A stretch of 9,533 nucleotides of DNA from an uncultured Saprospiraceae bacterium (lineage in GTDB: Bacteria; Bacteroidota; Bacteroidia; Chitinophagales; Saprospiraceae), in NCBI GenBank assembly GCA_937942465.1, contig CALDEO010000039.1, positions 1 to 9,533 of the forward strand, read 5' to 3'. Position 1 is the stretch's first letter. Every line of letters begins with the position of its first letter. A program made the translations under genes and the position numbers. The notes under the pieces are model-generated. The model searched no databases. It saw nothing but the letters and a program-made list of their open reading frames with translations, and was not told where the DNA came from. Positions 5,533 through 9,533 of this stretch are shown here, piece by piece.

Positions 5533-7290
5533 ATGAATATATCGAACCTTACTAAAGCCCTCTTTGGGTTTGTCATTGCATTATTGTTTGTCTCTTGCGG
5601 AGGTGATCAGGCGGTAAGTACAACTGAAGATTTTAGTATCAAGATAGGTCTCAAGGGAGATCCAGAAAGGTTAAACCCTATGCTTAGTAGTGGGGCGATC
5701 AATCGTCAGGTATTTCAATATATTTTCTTACCGATTGCGGACTATGATCCAATAAATCTAGAACTTGTACCGATCCTAGTGAAGGAGGTACCTAAGCCAG
5801 TAAAAATAACAGAAGGTAAATATGTAGGAGGCCTTTCGTATCAATATGAAATATTACCTGATGCAGTATGGTCTGATGGCAAAGCGATAACAGCTGCTGA
5901 TTATGCATTCACTGTTAAGGCAGTTATGCATCCAGGAGTACAAGCAAGTAAATGGAGAAATTATGTGAAAGAGATTGTTGCCATCAATATAGATGCTAGT
6001 AATACTAAGAAGTTTGAAGTCATCGTTGGTCGAGAGTTTATACTTGCAACTGAGGTAACAACTACACTACAGATGTACCCGGCGCATGTATATGACCCTA
6101 GTAGTTCGCTTCTCAATGTAACACTAGATCAGCTCAAGGACGAACAATGGTATACCGATACTACAGCTAAGGATTCATCATTAGTAGTAGTTGCTGATGC
6201 AATGAATAGTAATAAGTACAGTCGAGAAATCGTAGTAGGTGCAGGGCCATACCAACTTAAAGACTGGAAGACCAACCAGTATGTGGTATTGGATAAAATT
6301 GCAGATTACTGGGGTGAGGCATATCCAGAAAATGTCTTTTTGCAAGCTTTCGCTAATAGATTAGAATTTCAGATCATAGCAGATGAGACATCAGCCTTGA
6401 GCCTACTGAAATCTGGTAAATTGGATGTACTGCCTAATATCAGTAGCGTCGGATTTGATGGATTGCAGAATGATGAAAAGTATGCCAATGAGTTTGATTT
6501 TTTATCACCACAGATCATGAGATATTATTATCTGTTGCTAAATAATAGAAACCCTAAGCTCGACGATAAAAACGTAAGAAGAGCATTAGCTTATGTTGTA
6601 GATGTGGACGAGATTATCAAAAATCTCGAATTTGGCAATGCATCACCAACGGTAGGGCCGATACATCCGTCTAAGTCCTATTACAACAAAAACTTAAACC
6701 TCATCAAGTTTGACATTGGCAAAAGCCAAGAATTGTTAAAAGCAAGTGGATGGTCAGATAGCAATGACAATGGAGTAGTGGATAAGATGATAGATGGTAA
6801 GTCTACAGAACTAGAACTCACGATCATGATATCGGGGTCTGAACTAGGTAAAAAAGTAGCCCTAATCACACAACAAAATGCAATCAAAGCAGGTATAAAA
6901 ATCAATATTGAGGAAATATTAATGAGACCTATGGTCAAAGAACGAATCCGACCTCGAAACTTTGATATGGCGGCACTAGTATCGACACAAGATGCTGCGC
7001 CTGTTGACCCATACTCGCGATGGCATACCGACCTTGCAGTAGCCAATGGACAGAATGACTCAGGATTTGGATCAGATAGGTCAGATAAGCTTATAGAAGA
7101 GATCAGACAGACAACAGATGCTGCTAAGAGAGAGCCATTGTACCTAGAACTACAAGAGATTATTTATGACGAACAACCTGTCGTATTCCTATACTCTCCA
7201 CGTGAGCGAATCATTGTGAGCGATAGACTGCAATCGAGCTCAAGTCCCAAAAGACCTGGGTACTTTGCTAATACATTTAAACTCAAATAA
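5533..7290 (+). CDS. peptide/nickel-type ABC transporter solute-binding lipoprotein (SBP_bac_5 family)
   Basis: Proteins of this family bind peptides, nickel complexes or other small ligands in the periplasm and hand them to a DppBC/OppBC-type permease pair. The 585 residues begin with a lipoprotein signal whose lipobox is FVSC, placing the acylated Cys at position 22; the protein is therefore lipid-anchored. Family segments seen are LKGDPERLNPM at 40-50, the signature-like region with AVWSDGKAITAADYAF at about 111-126, KNVRRALAYVVDVDEII at about 345-361, and GWSDSNDNGVVDK at about 405-417. The last of these, with spaced Asp/Asn residues, matches a common family segment before the second lobe. 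The length is normal for the family. The gene is followed after 71 nt by the first permease gene. Ligand specificity cannot be read from the sequence; a peptide is the default guess. The upstream AGAAG is a weak ribosome-binding site. Confidence 0.9.
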   Translation: MNISNLTKALFGFVIALLFVSCGGDQAVSTTEDFSIKIGLKGDPERLNPMLSSGAINRQVFQYIFLPIADYDPINLELVPILVKEVPKPVKITEGKYVGGLSYQYEILPDAVWSDGKAITAADYAFTVKAVMHPGVQASKWRNYVKEIVAINIDASNTKKFEVIVGREFILATEVTTTLQMYPAHVYDPSSSLLNVTLDQLKDEQWYTDTTAKDSSLVVVADAMNSNKYSREIVVGAGPYQLKDWKTNQYVVLDKIADYWGEAYPENVFLQAFANRLEFQIIADETSALSLLKSGKLDVLPNISSVGFDGLQNDEKYANEFDFLSPQIMRYYYLLLNNRNPKLDDKNVRRALAYVVDVDEIIKNLEFGNASPTVGPIHPSKSYYNKNLNLIKFDIGKSQELLKASGWSDSNDNGVVDKMIDGKSTELELTIMISGSELGKKVALITQQNAIKAGIKINIEEILMRPMVKERIRPRNFDMAALVSTQDAAPVDPYSRWHTDLAVANGQNDSGFGSDRSDKLIEEIRQTTDAAKREPLYLELQEIIYDEQPVVFLYSPRERIIVSDRLQSSSSPKRPGYFANTFKLK

Positions 7291-7314
7291 ATTAACTGAG
7301 ATAGTTGGTTCTAT

Positions 7315-7330
7315 AGGATTAATTCATCCT
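7315..7330. other. small inverted repeat in the SBP-permease gap
   Basis: AGGAT (7315-7319) and ATCCT (7326-7330) form a 5-bp stem around a 6-nt loop within the 71-nt gap between the binding-protein and permease genes. Such a hairpin could protect the upstream mRNA and help give the binding protein a higher level than the permeases, as is common in importer operons. There is no T-run after it. Evidence is weak. Confidence 0.2.
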
Positions 7331-7361
7331 CACTAATTCGATTTTATAATTACTAAGTATC

Positions 7362-8588
7362 ATGTTTTGGTATTTCATCAAAAGGCTTGTTATCATTGCT
7401 CCAACGTTGTTGGTTATCAGCTCTATAACCTTCCTATTGAGCCAAGTGACTGATAAGGATATCGTGAGTAATGTGCTTGGTCGGTCTGGTATCTACGTAG
7501 ATCAAGACAACATGGATGTTTACGCAAAAGAGTACATCAAAATTGCAAAACAATACAATAAGAATAAGCCCTATTTTTATTTTTCAATAGCTCCAGCAGC
7601 CTATCCATCAACACTTAATGTATTACCATTCAGTGAGCAGAGAGAGACTGCGTCAATCTGGCTTAAAGATGGATATTCGTGGAGTTCTATTGAGGCAAAG
7701 CTATCTGGCAATATTTATATAAATCCTGAAAATACATCAGGATTATTAGCATCCACAAGTTCATTTATACCTAAAGTATATTGGCATGGATGTGATAATC
7801 AATATCATGTATGGTTGAGCAATATGCTAGGGTTTGACTTCGGTCAATCCATACGTGATGGTCGATCCGTCGGGCAGATTATTAAAGAGGCACTACCATG
7901 GACAATGACGATGTCTTTACTCGCGATTGCTCTTAGTGGATTGGTGGCAATACCACTAGGTGCCAAGCTCGCTTCTATGAAGAACTCTAAACTAGAAAAG
8001 ACAATCACTACTAGTTTGTATTTGCTGTACGCGATACCATCGTTTTGGTTAGCTACTTTATTCGTTTTATTTTTCACTACGGATGAGTACGGCTCGTGGC
8101 TCAATATATTTCCATCTATTGGTATTAATCCTGGCTATTATGAGTCTACATTAACGACTATTTGGTATTCTTTAGGTCATCTTATTTTACCTATTTTTTG
8201 CCTTTGTTTGCATTCACTAGCATACGATATAGCACAAGTTAAGTCAAGTATGAAAGCGCAATTGTCGCAAGAGTACATAGTCACGGCCTATGCCAAAGGA
8301 TTGCCATCCAATAAAGTCAGGATCCAACATGCATTGCGCAATGCTTTGATCCCGATTATCACTTTGGTTGTTGCCAGTATTCCGATCGTTATCTCAGGTT
8401 CTTTAGTCCTTGAGATTATCTTTAATATCCCAGGGATGGGTAGATTGTTGTTGCAGTCTATCGCTGAGGCTGACTGGCCGGTAGTCTATGGAGTCATTAT
8501 GTTGTCATCGTTTATTGCATTGATTTCCTACTTGATAGGGGATATATTGTATGTATGGGCCAATCCTAAAATATCATTGAAGCAATGA
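7362..8588 (+). CDS. DppB/OppB-type ABC transporter permease
   Basis: This is one half of the membrane channel of a peptide-type ABC importer. The 408-residue protein has an N-terminal membrane segment at about 8-28, opened by MFWYFIKRLVIIAPTLLVIS as in other DppB proteins. It then has an unusually long hydrophilic segment at about 30-178, and a core permease domain with membrane segments at about 181-205, 218-238, 268-288, 328-350 and 376-396. The cytoplasmic coupling (EAA) loop is at about 304-327 and contains AYAKGLPSNKVRIQHALRN. The following FNIPGMGRLLLQSI is also typical. DppB proteins are usually about 300-340 residues; the excess here is the extracytoplasmic segment after the first helix. 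The gene's last bases overlap the next permease gene (ATGA), indicating translational coupling. Confidence 0.9.
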   Translation: MFWYFIKRLVIIAPTLLVISSITFLLSQVTDKDIVSNVLGRSGIYVDQDNMDVYAKEYIKIAKQYNKNKPYFYFSIAPAAYPSTLNVLPFSEQRETASIWLKDGYSWSSIEAKLSGNIYINPENTSGLLASTSSFIPKVYWHGCDNQYHVWLSNMLGFDFGQSIRDGRSVGQIIKEALPWTMTMSLLAIALSGLVAIPLGAKLASMKNSKLEKTITTSLYLLYAIPSFWLATLFVLFFTTDEYGSWLNIFPSIGINPGYYESTLTTIWYSLGHLILPIFCLCLHSLAYDIAQVKSSMKAQLSQEYIVTAYAKGLPSNKVRIQHALRNALIPIITLVVASIPIVISGSLVLEIIFNIPGMGRLLLQSIAEADWPVVYGVIMLSSFIALISYLIGDILYVWANPKISLKQ

Positions 8589-9533
8589 TCCATCGCGCTT
8601 CAAATAACACATCGAATACTAGCAAAGAGGTTAGCACCTTTAAGCAATACTTCTGGACGGATACACTGAGTAAGGTGGCTATCATCTGTATCTTACTATT
8701 CTTTATAGTCGCGATATGTAAGCCATTCTTGATCGGTCCGTATCCGATACTATTTAAAGATGATCTAGGCTTACACTTGGGCTTCTGCCTGAGCGATTAC
8801 AGCATTCAAGGCTTACAATGGAAGGTAGATTACTTGTTAAGCTCTACAGCATATGAGATAGATATGGCTACGGGAGGATTGATGCCCCCACTGTCGCAGG
8901 GAGAGTCAGGTTATCACTGGTTGGGTACCGATATCATAGGTAGAGATGTATTGTCCGGTCTATGCAATGGTGCCGCAATAGCATTTAAGGTTGGGTTTTT
9001 CTCAACACTCATTTCATTGATAGTAGGTGTGATATTGGGATCATTGGCTGGGTACTTTGGCAATAGTGGCTTTAAAATGCAGTGGCCATCGATTATCATT
9101 GCGATTACTTTTACGATAATAGGAGCTTATTGTAGTTTCTATTCGATTGACATAGACTTTAATATATTCGTATTACCTAGTGCTCTTATCATTGCCTTAG
9201 TAGGGTTGGTTGCTATTTATCTTATAGGTCGATTTAGTAGCTTTACGCAAATATCTATACCAGTAGATGCTATACTCTTAAGAGTCTTGGAGTTTTTTAA
9301 AGCAGTACCTACATTGCTATTGTTACTTGTTTTGATTGCAATCATACCTGATAAATCTATATGGACTATAATAGCCATCATATCATTGTTTCAATGGACT
9401 AAAGTTGCGCGATACGCGAGGGCTGAGATGTTGTACGTACGATCACAAGATTATATTACCACAGTCCATTCCCTCGGATACTCACATTGGAAGGTCTTAT
9501 TTAATCATGCCATTCCTAATGCATTCCCGCCAG
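8585..9533 (+). CDS. DppC/OppC-type ABC transporter permease (3' end cut off)
   Basis: This is the partner permease of the importer. The ATG at 8585 overlaps the stop of the upstream permease in ATGA, and the frame stays open for 316 codons to the window end. There is a hydrophilic N-terminus, a membrane segment at about 31-50, then a periplasmic loop carrying the hallmark HWLGTDIIGRDVLSG at about 111-125. Membrane segments follow at about 134-156 and 168-184, then 196-215, and 240-255. The EAA coupling loop starts at about 274 (VARYARAEM) and runs through DYITTVHSLGYSHWKVLF to AIPNAFPP at the edge. The stretch at about 160-225, with extra hydrophobic segments between the first core helix and the RVLEFFKAVPTL region, is longer than in classical DppC. 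The rest of the domain and probably the ATPase genes lie beyond the window. Confidence 0.88.
   Translation, partial: MIHRASNNTSNTSKEVSTFKQYFWTDTLSKVAIICILLFFIVAICKPFLIGPYPILFKDDLGLHLGFCLSDYSIQGLQWKVDYLLSSTAYEIDMATGGLMPPLSQGESGYHWLGTDIIGRDVLSGLCNGAAIAFKVGFFSTLISLIVGVILGSLAGYFGNSGFKMQWPSIIIAITFTIIGAYCSFYSIDIDFNIFVLPSALIIALVGLVAIYLIGRFSSFTQISIPVDAILLRVLEFFKAVPTLLLLLVLIAIIPDKSIWTIIAIISLFQWTKVARYARAEMLYVRSQDYITTVHSLGYSHWKVLFNHAIPNAFPP

Noticed and set aside
6681..7046. Minus-strand open frame of 121 residues
   Set aside because: It is antisense to the binding-protein gene and has no family features.
1..9533. tRNA or rRNA genes, CRISPR arrays, insertion sequences, phage genes or a new multi-gene system
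   Set aside because: No such sequences were recognised; nearly all of the window is filled by genes of known families and the three larger gaps are 71-198 bp.

Overview
The window looks like a chromosomal segment of a Bacteroidota bacterium. The base composition is moderately AT-rich. There are no strong Shine-Dalgarno sites, and candidate -7 promoter elements resemble the Bacteroidota consensus TAnnTTTG. The first gene encodes a PorW/SprE-type lipoprotein, which is tied to the type IX secretion system (T9SS) found only in this phylum. A family such as Saprospiraceae or a relative is possible, but the sequence here does not decide it.

Layout: (1) 1-2958, minus strand: a porW/sprE-like TPR lipoprotein gene whose last few codons lie beyond the window edge. 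(2) 2959-3154: a divergent intergenic region holding a long imperfect palindrome (3024-3092), two outward-facing candidate -7 elements, an 11-bp direct repeat and a perfect leader hairpin. (3) 3155-4410, plus strand: a two-gene unit with a membrane-anchored M23 (LytM) peptidase followed 2 nt later by a small HAD-like protein. (4) 4417-5334, minus strand: a TIGR01777-family NAD(P)-binding epimerase-like protein, convergent with the HAD gene. (5) 5335-5532: a second divergent intergenic region with a perfect 8-7-8 inverted repeat and an A-tract/T-tract hairpin just before the next gene. (6) 5533-9533, plus strand: a peptide/nickel-type ABC importer operon with a lipoprotein solute-binding protein, a DppB-like permease and an overlapping DppC-like permease cut by the window end.

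How the genes fit together: the PorW-like lipoprotein and the M23 peptidase share one symmetric control region. Joint expression of a T9SS envelope component and a peptidoglycan-remodelling enzyme is therefore a reasonable inference. The importer genes form one transport system; its ATPase genes are not in view and presumably lie downstream or elsewhere. All protein-coding genes belong to known families. I found no phage, IS element, CRISPR array, RNA gene or new multi-gene defence-type system. The most unusual signal is the symmetric promoter architecture at 3014-3093.
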